Source: Kribbella kalugense
GTDB lineage: Bacteria > Actinomycetota > Actinomycetes > Propionibacteriales > Kribbellaceae
Direction: 5' to 3'
Assembly (NCBI RefSeq): GCF_004365875.1
Contig: NZ_SODF01000003.1
Coordinates: 295,763 to 359,762 of the forward strand
DNA: 64,000 nt
The position numbers and the translations under genes are program-made. How positions within the stretch are numbered: position 1 is the first letter of the stretch; each line of letters opens with the position of its first letter. Below the pieces are notes generated by a model. That model was not told the DNA's origin. It saw nothing but the letters and a program-made list of their open reading frames with translations, and made no database searches. This document shows, in pieces, positions 18,501-26,555 of this stretch.

Positions 18501-18770
18501 CTCGGCCACCGCGTCGAGGATCGCCAGCCCGGCCCGGACTGCCCGCTCCGCGTCGTCCTCCCGCGACCGCGGTGCGCCGAACACGGCCAGGATGGCGTCT
18601 CCGGCGAACTTCTCGACGGTCCCGCCGTACCGCTCGATCGTCTGCCGCAGCGTCGAGTGGTACGGCGCCAGCCAGCGGCGAACGTCTTCGGGGTCGGCGG
18701 ATTCGGACGCGGTGGTGAAGCCGACCAGGTCGCAGAACAGCACCGTAACGACCTTGCGCTCCTCGGTCAT
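15543..18770 (-). CDS. Adenylate/guanylate cyclase-AAA ATPase-TPR signalling protein
   Basis: The 1075-residue protein starts with a class III cyclase domain (about residues 1-185): the metal site is in FCDLVGFT and FAGDAILAVFG, and the transition-state Asn and Arg are in VVNMAARLQ. Residues about 200-500 are a STAND-type ATPase with Walker A GEPGIGKSR and VLVFEDLHW for Walker B. The remaining half is helical and repeat-rich, TPR-like. No LuxR helix-turn-helix closes the protein. It probably makes cAMP or cGMP in response to a signal sensed by the ATPase/TPR part. A cyclic-nucleotide-binding gene lies 31 bp upstream on the same strand. Confidence 0.9.
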   Translation of the reverse strand: MTEERKVVTVLFCDLVGFTTASESADPEDVRRWLAPYHSTLRQTIERYGGTVEKFAGDAILAVFGAPRSREDDAERAVRAGLAILDAVAELRDGPLEVRIGIETGEALVQLTARPELGEPFVTGMVVNMAARLQSSAPVGAVVAGPGTHAATSRVFGYEALEPVVAKGISHPVERWQAGPPRARFGADVIRDLSTPMVGRQRDLTLLCTAFEKAVAERVPQFVTLLGEPGIGKSRLVAEFGAWLDQHDELVTWREGRSLPYGETPFGPIAEIFKVQAGILDTDPPAQAVAKLDAIVPDGADRAWLRARVGPLVGADRSAQPGSATQEESFAAWRQLLESFAEQSPVVLVFEDLHWATDAMLGFVDHLAEWLTDLPLLVVVTARPELLERGPQWTRGVQNALTLGLSPLTADETDQLLSGRFAGQDVPAEIRRRLVRRADGNPLYAEELARIVTDCGPDQAASAELPAGIAALIAARLDTLEPDRKALLADAAVVGRVFWAEAVAALSGRDLAEVVQALQELARKELVRPVRRSSMLGQHEYTFWHALTRDVAYSQVPRTARSTRHLAAADWLELRCAACQAETPNLIAYHLTTALDLAAAVGDTDAVTTIAPRARHYQLMAAELAMDLDTSEAMALLDRALGLTPAGDPERPAILTRWGWAAFLAGRLDDARTAYLEAIAGFEASGDVRGLALALRASTYARNSMEESLATVDRAVAMLEELGPSEDLVQLLAGQASIRLVASRREDAIVSADRALRMAAEHGYDVPHRALESRGLARVSQGDTGGLVDVKEALAALLELGRGRDAAVVWLNYGWMLWQIEGPVVALGELDTAREFAARRRLAEMEQQISCTVLQLTIETGSPAEAIAACQAQLEHPGPAFTTLRRIEVLSALAVAHVESGLAGARDPAEEAFQLAVDAGWPDLIVIAGSPAATTRAGDGDRDGVLEILRLLGSLSDLRGSLEFDARLPSLIRAALAAGHVEAGVVLADFVEPVLPMREYSATTAEALLAEHRGDTEAAAAGFARAAADWGAFGNKLEQAHALRGLYRTTGDPGAQAQAEQLFSALGTPSSTGPG

Positions 18771-18801
18771 CGCGCCCCCAAGGACATTCGAGCCGATCGG
18801 C

Positions 18802-19221
18802 TCAGCTCTCGGACTCGAGGCTGCGGATCCGGGCGGTCAGGGCCTTCAGCAGGGCCTGGGCGACGTCCGGGTTCTCCTTCACCACCGGCTCGAACGCCAG
18901 CGCGGACAGCGCGAACGTACTCAGGCCGTCCGGCCCGGCCACCACGGTCGCCGACCGCGGCAGGCCGTCGATCAGCGAGATCTCACCGAAGTAGTCCCCC
19001 ACCTTCAGCGGCTCGCGGACGACGCCGTTGACCTCGACGTCGGCCGAGCCTGCCAGCACCACCTGCAGGCCGGCATCGTTGGCGCCCTGCTCGACCACAT
19101 GGCTGCCGGCCGGGACCTTCAGCGTGGTGCCACGCTCGATCAGGTCGGACAGGGTGTCCTTGGACAGTCCTTCGAAGAGGTCGATCTTCGCCAGAAACGT
19201 CGGCAGGCTCTCGTAACTCAT
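18802..19221 (-). CDS. Stand-alone cyclic nucleotide-binding domain protein
   Basis: The 139-residue protein is one cNMP-binding beta-barrel (residues about 12-125) with VGDYFGEISLIDGLPRSATVVA, the phosphate-binding cassette: Glu and Arg positions for the cyclic phosphate are kept. No DNA-binding domain is attached, unlike CRP. ATG 19221 is chosen; the Shine-Dalgarno GAGGGG lies 8 nt upstream, whereas GTG 19230 would overlap it. It precedes the cyclase gene, so producer and receptor of the messenger are probably made together. Confidence 0.88.
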   Translation of the reverse strand: MSYESLPTFLAKIDLFEGLSKDTLSDLIERGTTLKVPAGSHVVEQGANDAGLQVVLAGSADVEVNGVVREPLKVGDYFGEISLIDGLPRSATVVAGPDGLSTFALSALAFEPVVKENPDVAQALLKALTARIRSLESES

Positions 19222-19310
19222 GGATCGCACCCCTCGATCGGTGCCCGGCGCACGGGCAGCTCAGTGAACTGCGCCACAGGCTACAGCCGGTGCGGATCGC
19301 CGACCACGAT

Positions 19311-20264
19311 TCAGGCTTTCGGCCAGGCTTCCCACGCGGTGGCGAACATGTCGTCGACCGTGTAGGTGTTCTTCCAGTCCAGGTCGCGGGCGGCGAGGTC
19401 GCCATTCGCGACGACGCGGGACGGGTCGCCCGGCCGGCGTGGGCCTTCGGTCGGGGTGAAGTCGATACCGGTGACGCGGCGGGCTGCGTCCATGATCTCG
19501 CGGACCGACGTACCCGTGCCGCTGCCCAGGTTGTAGACGGGCTCGAGGGTCTTACCGGACTCCAGCGCGCGGGCGGCAGCCACGTGCGCGCGGGCCAGAT
19601 CGGCTACGTGTACGTAGTCCTTGACCGACGTACCGTCCGGGGTCGGGTGGTCGGTGCCGTAGATCTGCGGCACCTTTCCCTGCGTCAACAGGTTGCAGAC
19701 AATCGGGAACAGGTTGTACGGGCTGGCGTCATACACCGTCGGATCGCCGGACCCGACCACGTTGAAGTAGCGCAGCGAGGTGTGGTGCAGCTCGACCGCG
19801 GCGGCCTGGTCACGAAGCAGCCACTCGCCGATCAGCTTCGATTCGCCGTACGGCGACTGTGGGTCGGGCTGCGTCTGCTCGGTGACCACCTCGTCCTTCG
19901 GCGTCCCGTACACACCGGCGCTCGACGAGAAGACGACGTTGCGGATCTCCTTCTCCGCCATCGCTTCCAGCAGCGACACCATCGCGGTCACGTTCTGCGT
20001 GTACGTGTGCAGCGGGCGGTCCACCGACACCCCGGCGTACTTGAACCCGGCCAGGTGGACGACCCCGTCGACCCCGTCCAGCGCTTCGCGCACCGCCGTA
20101 CCGTCCAGCAGGTTCGCCCGCACGAACGGCACCCCGTCCGGCACGAACTCCGCCTTCCCACTCGACAGGTCGTCGATGACAACCACGTCGATCCCGTCGT
20201 TCCGAAACGCCCGCACCACATGCGCCCCGATGTACCCCGCACCGCCAGTAACAAGCCAAGTCAT
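19311..20264 (-). CDS. galE: UDP-glucose 4-epimerase
   Basis: The 317-residue extended SDR has GGAGYIGAHVVRAF for NAD, VVFSSSAGVYG with the catalytic Ser and SPYGESKL with Tyr-x3-Lys, and SLRYFNVVG. It interconverts UDP-glucose and UDP-galactose. The start at ATG 20264 gives the normal family N-terminus; the longer frame is non-coding. A repeat unit lies 110 bp upstream. Confidence 0.93.
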   Translation of the reverse strand: MTWLVTGGAGYIGAHVVRAFRNDGIDVVVIDDLSSGKAEFVPDGVPFVRANLLDGTAVREALDGVDGVVHLAGFKYAGVSVDRPLHTYTQNVTAMVSLLEAMAEKEIRNVVFSSSAGVYGTPKDEVVTEQTQPDPQSPYGESKLIGEWLLRDQAAAVELHHTSLRYFNVVGSGDPTVYDASPYNLFPIVCNLLTQGKVPQIYGTDHPTPDGTSVKDYVHVADLARAHVAAARALESGKTLEPVYNLGSGTGTSVREIMDAARRVTGIDFTPTEGPRRPGDPSRVVANGDLAARDLDWKNTYTVDDMFATAWEAWPKA

Positions 20265-20373
20265 GTCTCTGATCCTGCCATCGCCACCCCACCAGAACCC
20301 CACAAACGGGCCGAACCTGCACCAACTAGCAGACAGTTCCCAGCCAGAAGTAAGCCAACCCGGTGATCGCGGA

Positions 20374-20467
20374 CAGCTCGACAGGAGGTGTCGGCCCCCG
20401 GCCGCCGGCCGCACGCTCACACAACCGCCGCCGGCGCCTCAGTGGACGTATACGTACTGTCGAGCTG
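20374..20467. repeat. Snap-back intergenic repeat unit, copy A
   Basis: CAGCTCGACAG (20374-20384) and its exact complement CTGTCGAGCTG (20457-20467) bound a 94-nt unit. Its last 28 nt (20440-20467, containing TGGACGTATACGTACTGT) are identical, in inverse orientation, to 46783-46810. The loop is GC-rich and shares CACGCTCA with the loop of copy B. Unit and flanks fill most of the galE upstream region. Confidence 0.85.
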
Positions 20468-20486
20468 ACACAAGGATGCGTGCAAC

Positions 20487-20738
20487 CTAGGAGATCGTCG
20501 CCAACCAGAAGTAGGTGAGGTCGGTCCAGACGACCTCGGCCGGCGCCACATCTGCCGCGAACTGGTCCCGCGACGGGAAGTTCTTCAGCACCTCGAACGC
20601 ACGTCCGTCGGAGAGCCTCCGGGCCACGGCCAGGGTCTCGTCGTTCAGGTCGGTGGCGAGCACCGATCGCGCGGTGGTCGCCAGGGCAGTCGTCCAGAAG
20701 CCGGTGCCAGCGGCAACTTCCAGGACCGCGCGGCGAGA
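20487..20738 (-). pseudogene. Remnant of a class I SAM-dependent methyltransferase
   Basis: The minus strand encodes the SAM-binding motif I VLEVAAGTGFW followed by ATDLNDETLAVAR, then jumps directly to a family C-terminus (GRAFEVLKNFPS ... TYFWLATIS, stop at 20487). The core between motif I and the C-terminal strands is missing, and no start codon in this frame precedes motif I. The fragment therefore looks like an in-frame internal deletion plus loss of the N-terminus. Product is probably non-functional. The 541-bp gap 20265-20805 holds this remnant and repeat copy A. Confidence 0.7.
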
Positions 20739-20805
20739 TCGTCCATCTCGGCAACCTCCAGGTGTTCTCGGAGGTCCGGGCGACCCAAACGTCAGAACTT
20801 AGCAG

Positions 20806-22893
20806 CTAGCTCCGCACCACCGCGCGGATTTTCGGAGTGAGTAGGAAGGCGCCGGCGTAGAGGAGGGCGGCGATGATCAGGAGGCCGTGGAAGCCGATGA
20901 TCAGGGCGGCGTATTCGAGGCAGCCGCCGAGCATGGCGCCGAGGAGGTTGGCGCCGAAGGAGGCTGTGCCGTCGGCTGTGTCGGTGAAGCGTTTGGCGAA
21001 GATCACGTTCGCGGCGAAGATCGGCGTGAACGCGATCAGCACCGCGACCAGCGCACGCAACCCGACCGGCATCCCGAGCAGCCAGCTGTCAGGGAAGACC
21101 CACGACAACGCCAGCCCGCCGAACAGGACCGCGAACATCACCTTGACCGGTGGTGTCTTGAACCGTCTCGTCACTTCGACCGCGGCAAGCACGGCCACCA
21201 GCACCCCGGCGAACACGATCGCGTTCACAACCCACGTCGTACCGAACAGCAACGCGAACCCGGTGATGCTCTTCGTCTCCAGCAACATGAACCCGGCCCC
21301 GAGCAGGAACAGGTCCGCGTACGGCCGCATCCGCCGGTACGACGACCCGCCGCCGGCGATCCCGACCCCGATCAGACCCGCGACCAGGACCAGCCCGAGC
21401 GTGATCAGATACAGCGACGGGATCCGGTCGGTGAAGAGATAGAGGAACGGACGGTTGTCCGTGGCCGGCGGCGGCGTGATCGCGGCCGGACCGGGCCACT
21501 CCGCGGCGCAGGTCTGGTCCTGCTCGGTCAGTCCGACCGTCACGACCGCCTGCTGCAGACCGTCACCGATCTTGTCCACGCACGGCTTGTGCCCGAACGC
21601 CTCCTGCGCGGTCGATGCGAGCCGGTCGATCAGCCAGGTCTCACGGTAGTAGTTGTACATGGCAAACGCCCCACCCGGATTCAGGTGGTCACGAGCGGAC
21701 TCGAAGGCCTGCTTGGTGAACAGGTAGCTCTCCAGCCGCAGCGAGCTCGCGCCGTTCACCAGCGTCAGCGAGTCCGGCAGCGCCAGCAGGATCATGTCGT
21801 ACTTCTTGTCCGTCCGGGACAGGAACGCCCGCCCGTCGTCGATGTGCGACGTCACCCGCGGGTCCTGGTACGGCCGGTCCGGGTTCAGCTGCTTGCCGAG
21901 GTCGCGGATCCGCGGGTCGATCTCGACCGCGTCGACGTGCGTCGCGCCCTTCTTCAACGCGATCGCCACGTCCGACCCGGAGCCGGCGCCGATGATCAGC
22001 ACGTTCTTCGGCGTCTTGCCGGTGGTCGCCCGCTCGTACGGCAGCCCGTACTGCGGCTCCCACTGCAACCGCGCGTCCGCCGGGATCGCCTGCTGGTGCG
22101 GTACGCCGTTCACCGTGATCGTCAGCAGCGGAACACCTTCGAAGGTGTACTGCTTGGTCTGCACCTTGTAGTACGGCGACCAACTGTTGTCCGCCTTGGT
22201 CGACTCGTGGAACAGCACCCCGAGCATCACCAGCAGCGGCGCGAGCACCATCGCGGCACTCAGCCCAGTCGCGACCAGCTTGCGACCGGTCCCGGACGAC
22301 CGCGGGATCATCAGTACGCCGAACATGATCGTGACGATCAGGCCCCACCAGACCGGCGGCGCACCCAGGAACGACAGCCCGGTGAAGGCCACGATCCCGG
22401 CCAGGCTGCCGATCAGGTCGAAGCGGTACGCCGTCAGTCGCGGCAACTCGGAGAAGCAGCGGCCGACCAACTCGGCCGGACCTGCCAGCACCACCGCGGC
22501 GGCGACGAAGATGATCGGCAGGATCACCCAGGTCGGCGGACCGGTCGTGTTCAAGCTGGTGAAGTAGATGACGCTCGACGAAGTACCCCGGTTGACCGTG
22601 ACCGGTTTCCAGGCGATCACCAGGACCAGCAGGCCCAGCATGATCGGCGAGTAGTACGGCAGCCGCTTCGCCCGACCGGAACGCAGTACCCCGATCCCGA
22701 TACCGAGGAACGAGCCGAGCAGCACGAAGTTCGAGAAGTAGCTGAGGTGGACGACGTTCGAGCCGGTCCAGCGGATCAGCGCCAGCTCGGTGAAGAGCAT
22801 CAGCGCACTGGACGCGACCAGCCGGGTCCGGACCCCGAACGGGCTCGGCCAACTGGGGACGGTCATGCGGTCAGTAGAAGAGTCGACTGCCAT
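20806..22893 (-). CDS. Membrane-embedded spermidine synthase-like protein
   Basis: The 695-residue protein has about seven membrane helices in residues 20-230, a soluble Rossmann domain at about 270-450 with the SAM/dcSAM loop VLIIGAGSGSDVAIALKKGA and VEIDPRI, then seven more membrane helices. This is the architecture of multi-pass spermidine synthase-like proteins in bacteria; the aminopropyl acceptor residues are not evident, so a polyamine product is uncertain. Start ATG 22893 has no obvious Shine-Dalgarno; ATG 22866 is possible. Confidence 0.8.
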   Translation of the reverse strand: MAVDSSTDRMTVPSWPSPFGVRTRLVASSALMLFTELALIRWTGSNVVHLSYFSNFVLLGSFLGIGIGVLRSGRAKRLPYYSPIMLGLLVLVIAWKPVTVNRGTSSSVIYFTSLNTTGPPTWVILPIIFVAAAVVLAGPAELVGRCFSELPRLTAYRFDLIGSLAGIVAFTGLSFLGAPPVWWGLIVTIMFGVLMIPRSSGTGRKLVATGLSAAMVLAPLLVMLGVLFHESTKADNSWSPYYKVQTKQYTFEGVPLLTITVNGVPHQQAIPADARLQWEPQYGLPYERATTGKTPKNVLIIGAGSGSDVAIALKKGATHVDAVEIDPRIRDLGKQLNPDRPYQDPRVTSHIDDGRAFLSRTDKKYDMILLALPDSLTLVNGASSLRLESYLFTKQAFESARDHLNPGGAFAMYNYYRETWLIDRLASTAQEAFGHKPCVDKIGDGLQQAVVTVGLTEQDQTCAAEWPGPAAITPPPATDNRPFLYLFTDRIPSLYLITLGLVLVAGLIGVGIAGGGSSYRRMRPYADLFLLGAGFMLLETKSITGFALLFGTTWVVNAIVFAGVLVAVLAAVEVTRRFKTPPVKVMFAVLFGGLALSWVFPDSWLLGMPVGLRALVAVLIAFTPIFAANVIFAKRFTDTADGTASFGANLLGAMLGGCLEYAALIIGFHGLLIIAALLYAGAFLLTPKIRAVVRS

Positions 22894-22957
22894 GCGGGGC
22901 GACGTTACCGGATATCGGAGTGGTGTGCGTCACCCCGCAGGCACCCAATACGCAGCG

Positions 22958-23791
22958 TCAGTTGCGGCGGAGCGGCTTCGGGAGTTCGCAGCCGGCCTTG
23001 TTCAGGTCAATGGCGCGCGTCGCGGTCAGGCAGGTGTAGAGCCAGGCGGTCTGCTGGCCGTACGCCGCACCTTGCTCGACGGTCACGTTGCCGTCGGCGT
23101 CCACCTCACACGGGTTGTTGACCGTGCAGCGCTCGCCGTCCTCGTTACCGGTGTTGTTGATGCCGATGACCTCGCCGGTCGACGTGCTCACGACGGGCGA
23201 TCCCGACGTACCGCCGATCGTCTCGCAACCGGGCTGCTGGTACTTGATCGAGTTCTGCCAGGTCCAGTCACCCTCGCGGAGCTGCGGGATGGTCGCCTGC
23301 ACCGAGCAGGTGTAGATCCGCTGCCAGTAACCGGACACGACCGCCATACCGACGCCGTTCTCCGGGCCTTGCTTGGCCAGCGTCAGCGGGTCGACGTTCA
23401 GCCGGCTCTTGATCGAGGCGTAGGTCTCGTTGACCTCGTAGACGATCATGTCGGTCTTGGTCATCGTGCCGAACAGGATCTTGTCGGCGCGGACCGTACC
23501 GGCCCGGCTCGCGTCCGGCTTGAGCAGCGTGATCGACCGGGTCGACGTCTTGTTCACCAGCACCTGGCCGGGATTCAGGAACCCGCCCTCGTAGCAGTGC
23601 CCATTGGTGAGTACGAGCGCCTTGTCGGTGCTGACCGATTCGGCGTACCGGACGAGGGACGCGGAGCAGTTGCTCAGGGCTGCGATCCCGGTGAAGTCGG
23701 CGCCGGGTGCTGCTGCCTGGGCGGAGGTGGTGCCGAGGAGGGTTGTGGTCGCGACCGCGGTAGCGGCCAGGAGTGTACGGAACAGTTTCAT
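22958..23791 (-). CDS. Secreted trypsin-like serine protease
   Basis: The 277-residue protein has a signal peptide (MKLFRTLLAATAVATTTLLG, cleavage near AQA-AAPG) and a chymotrypsin-fold domain. The triad is visible as His65 in LTNGHCYEGG, Asp114 in TKTDMIVYE and Ser196 in GGTSGSPV. Several cysteines suggest disulfides. It is exported and probably degrades extracellular protein. A possible promoter on the minus strand is TTGCGT (23837-23832), 16-nt spacer, TACAAC (23815-23810). Confidence 0.9.
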   Translation of the reverse strand: MKLFRTLLAATAVATTTLLGTTSAQAAAPGADFTGIAALSNCSASLVRYAESVSTDKALVLTNGHCYEGGFLNPGQVLVNKTSTRSITLLKPDASRAGTVRADKILFGTMTKTDMIVYEVNETYASIKSRLNVDPLTLAKQGPENGVGMAVVSGYWQRIYTCSVQATIPQLREGDWTWQNSIKYQQPGCETIGGTSGSPVVSTSTGEVIGINNTGNEDGERCTVNNPCEVDADGNVTVEQGAAYGQQTAWLYTCLTATRAIDLNKAGCELPKPLRRN

Positions 23792-24053
23792 GGGGCGGTG
23801 TCCTCACTGGTTGTACTTGGAGGACTTCGTAACGCAATCTCCTGCCGGTCACCATCACAGTTCCGTGAAACCGGCTGTCCACAGGGTCAGAGCAGGGGTT
23901 TTCCTGCGCTCCGTGTCGAGACTGCTACTCTTCGTCTCCGGATCCGCCCAGGGTCGAACCATCCGTGTGCCCGGCACGTCGTACCAATCGACGGTTGGAG
24001 CACAAGGTAGCGTCGGCTTCAGCCGCCCCCTGTACGGAGAACGGAAGGACGTC

Positions 24054-25544
24054 ATGCCGCAGGAGAAACCAGACCTGCGCAATCTCCGCGAGCCGGTCCG
24101 GTTCAAGCGGGCGCTGGCACTTTTGCTGATGACGCTGATCCTGCCCGGGTCGGCGCAGATCGTCGCGGGCAGCAGGCGGGCCGGTCGCTGGGTCTGGCGG
24201 GTGGTTGCCGGCCTGATCGCGATCGTGGTCTTCCTGGTCGTGCTCGGCCTGATCTGGCGCTCGGGGACGATCAACTTCCTGGCCAGGCCGGGAACGCTGC
24301 GGCTGGTGCAGATCATCCTGATCGTGCTCGCGATCGGCTGGGCCGCGCTGTTCATCGACGCGTACCGGATCGCGCAGCCGCTGACTCTGGAGCGCAACCA
24401 CCGGCTGATCACCAGCATCCTCGACGGCGTGATGATCTTCGTCGTCGTCGGCGCCCTGGTCTACGCCAGTGTGATCGTGAACACCCAGCGAGACTTCGTC
24501 GCCAGCGTGTTCGGCAGCGGGAAGTCGTCGAAGGCCGAGAAGGGCCGCTACAACGTCCTGCTGATGGGCGGCGACTCCGGCGCGGACCGGATCGGCACCC
24601 GGCCGGACAGCATGACCGTGGCCAGCGTGAACGCCGACACCGGCCGTACTGTTCTCATCGGCCTGCCGCGGAACCTGGCCAAGGTGCCGTTCCCGGCCGG
24701 TACGGCGATGGCCAAGCAGTTCCCGAACGGGTTCATCTGGAACAAGTGCGCCGCCGAGTGCCTCTTGAACGCGGTCTATACGTACGCCGCTAACCACAAG
24801 GCCCTCTTCCCCGGCGACCCGAATCCGGGCGAAACCGCGACCACACAGGCGATCGAGGCCGTCACCGGGCTGAAGATCAACTACTTCGTGCTGATCGACC
24901 TGGCCGGCTTCCGCGACCTGCTGAACGCGGTCGGCGGGATCACCCTGGACATCGGCAAGCGGGTCCCGATCGGCGGCGGCAGCTCACCGATCAAGGGCTA
25001 CATCGAGGCCGGCAAGAATCAGCACCTGGACGGCTATCACGCGCTCTGGTTCGCCCGGTCCCGGGCCGAATCGTCGGACTACGAGCGGATGGCCCGGCAG
25101 AAGTGCGTGATGTCCGCGATGCTGAACCAGCTGTCCCCGTCGACCGTGCTGACCAAGTTCCAGGGCATCGCCTCGGCCAGCAAACAGGTGGTCAAGACCG
25201 ACATTCCGGCCGGTGAACTGGGCACCTTCACGGACCTCGCGCTGGACGCGAAGAAGCTACCGGTGTCAAGCTTCTCCGCGGTCCCGCCCTTGATCCACAC
25301 CGGCGACCCGGACTTCGCGCTGATCCGTACCAAGGTCGCCGAGGCGATTGCGAAGTCCGAATCGCTGGACAAGGGCGGCTCAGGAGGAGACGGTAAGAGT
25401 TCGACCACTCCGCGTAGTACCAGCAGCACGACCAAGAAGCCGAGCACCAGCACCACGAAACGGTCACCGTCCAGTACGGCGACAACCTCACCGACAACAC
25501 CCGCCACCGGCGTCGACGACGTCGCATCGATCTGTAAGGCCTGA
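24054..25544 (+). CDS. LytR-CpsA-Psr (LCP) family cell-wall polymer transferase
   Basis: The 496-residue protein has four membrane helices in residues 20-145 rather than the usual single one, then an LCP domain (about 165-400) with YNVLLMGGDSG, the Arg/Asp-rich RIGTRPDSMTV, IGLPRNL and the ARSRAESSDYERMARQ motif. LCP enzymes move lipid-linked glycopolymers onto peptidoglycan. The last 65 residues are Ser/Thr/Lys/Pro-rich and low complexity. ATG 24054 is used, since the upstream frame is antisense to the protease gene. A glycosyltransferase follows 6 bp later. Confidence 0.9.
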   Translation: MPQEKPDLRNLREPVRFKRALALLLMTLILPGSAQIVAGSRRAGRWVWRVVAGLIAIVVFLVVLGLIWRSGTINFLARPGTLRLVQIILIVLAIGWAALFIDAYRIAQPLTLERNHRLITSILDGVMIFVVVGALVYASVIVNTQRDFVASVFGSGKSSKAEKGRYNVLLMGGDSGADRIGTRPDSMTVASVNADTGRTVLIGLPRNLAKVPFPAGTAMAKQFPNGFIWNKCAAECLLNAVYTYAANHKALFPGDPNPGETATTQAIEAVTGLKINYFVLIDLAGFRDLLNAVGGITLDIGKRVPIGGGSSPIKGYIEAGKNQHLDGYHALWFARSRAESSDYERMARQKCVMSAMLNQLSPSTVLTKFQGIASASKQVVKTDIPAGELGTFTDLALDAKKLPVSSFSAVPPLIHTGDPDFALIRTKVAEAIAKSESLDKGGSGGDGKSSTTPRSTSSTTKKPSTSTTKRSPSSTATTSPTTPATGVDDVASICKA

Positions 25545-25550
25545 CCTGAT

Positions 25551-26555
25551 ATGCCGCTGTCCCACTGGCCACCCGTGTCCGTCGTGATGCCCGTGCTGAA
25601 CGAGGAACGTCATCTCGAGGAGGCGGTCGGACGCGTCCTCGAGCAGGACTATCCGGGTGACCTGGAGGTCGTCCTGGCGATCGGCCCGAGCAAGGACCGC
25701 ACCCAGGAGATCGCGGACAAGCTGGCCGAGAAGGACCATCGGATCAGCATCGTGCCGAACCCGACCGGCAAGACCCCGGCCGCGCTGAACGTCGGGATCG
25801 CCCACGCCAAGCACGACATCCTGGTCCGGGTCGACGGGCACGGCGCGCTCACCGACGGCTACATCACCCGCGCGGTCGAGGTGCTGGACGAGAGCGGTGC
25901 GGACAACGTCGGCGGCGTGATGGCGGCCGAGGGCCGGACCCCGACCGAGATGGCGGTCGCCTGCGCGTACCGCTCCCGGCTGGGTCTCGGCGCGTCCACG
26001 TTCCACCAGGGCGGCAAGGCCGGGCCGGCCGACACCGTGTACCTGGGCGTCTTCAAGCGGGCCGCGCTCGAGCGGGTCGGCGGTTTCGACGAGACCATGC
26101 ACCGCGCGCAGGACTGGGAGCTGAACTACCGGATCCGCAAGACCGGCGGCCTGATCTGGTTCACCCCGGACCTGTCCGTCACCTACCGGCCGCGCTCGTC
26201 GCTGTCCGCGGTGGCGCAGCAGTTCTTCCACACCGGTCAGTGGCGCCGTGAGGTGATCCGCCGGCACCCGGAGACCGCCAGCAAGCGCTACCTGGCCCCA
26301 CCGGTCGCGGTCATCCTGCTCGCCGTCGGCACCATCCTCGGCATCGTGGGCCTGGCCACCGGCGTCAGCTGGCTAGACCTCGGCTTCCTGGCCCCCCTGG
26401 GGTACGCCGTACTGCTCCTCGCCGGCTCCGCCGTAGAGGGCCGCTACCTCCCCTGGCGCGCACTCTTCTGGATGCCCCTCGTCTGCGCCACCATGCACGT
26501 CTCCTGGGGCCTAGGCTTCCTAGTAGGCCTCCGCGAACAACCAAAGACCGTCTAG
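25551..26555 (+). CDS. Family 2 glycosyltransferase, exopolysaccharide type
   Basis: The 334-residue enzyme has a GT-A domain with SVVMPVLNEERHLEEAV, the metal-binding VRVDGHG in place of DxD, and the HRAQDWELNYRIRK acceptor motif; two or three membrane helices close the protein. It resembles succinoglycan-type glycosyltransferases that build lipid-linked polysaccharide. It probably forms an operon with the LCP gene. Its TAG stop shares a CTAG with the ABC gene on the other strand. Confidence 0.9.
   Translation: MPLSHWPPVSVVMPVLNEERHLEEAVGRVLEQDYPGDLEVVLAIGPSKDRTQEIADKLAEKDHRISIVPNPTGKTPAALNVGIAHAKHDILVRVDGHGALTDGYITRAVEVLDESGADNVGGVMAAEGRTPTEMAVACAYRSRLGLGASTFHQGGKAGPADTVYLGVFKRAALERVGGFDETMHRAQDWELNYRIRKTGGLIWFTPDLSVTYRPRSSLSAVAQQFFHTGQWRREVIRRHPETASKRYLAPPVAVILLAVGTILGIVGLATGVSWLDLGFLAPLGYAVLLLAGSAVEGRYLPWRALFWMPLVCATMHVSWGLGFLVGLREQPKTV

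Noticed and set aside
16080-19031. 983-codon open frame on the plus strand
   Set aside because: It is antisense to the cyclase-ATPase gene, has Arg/Gly/Asp-rich composition of a GC-rich shadow frame, and no recognisable domain.
20265-20805. Insertion sequence or transposase remnant
   Set aside because: No transposase-like frame, terminal repeats with target duplication, or known IS end is visible; only the repeat unit and methyltransferase fragment are supported.
20887-23121. 744-codon plus-strand frame
   Set aside because: It is antisense to the spermidine-synthase-like gene and the protease end; composition is that of a shadow frame.
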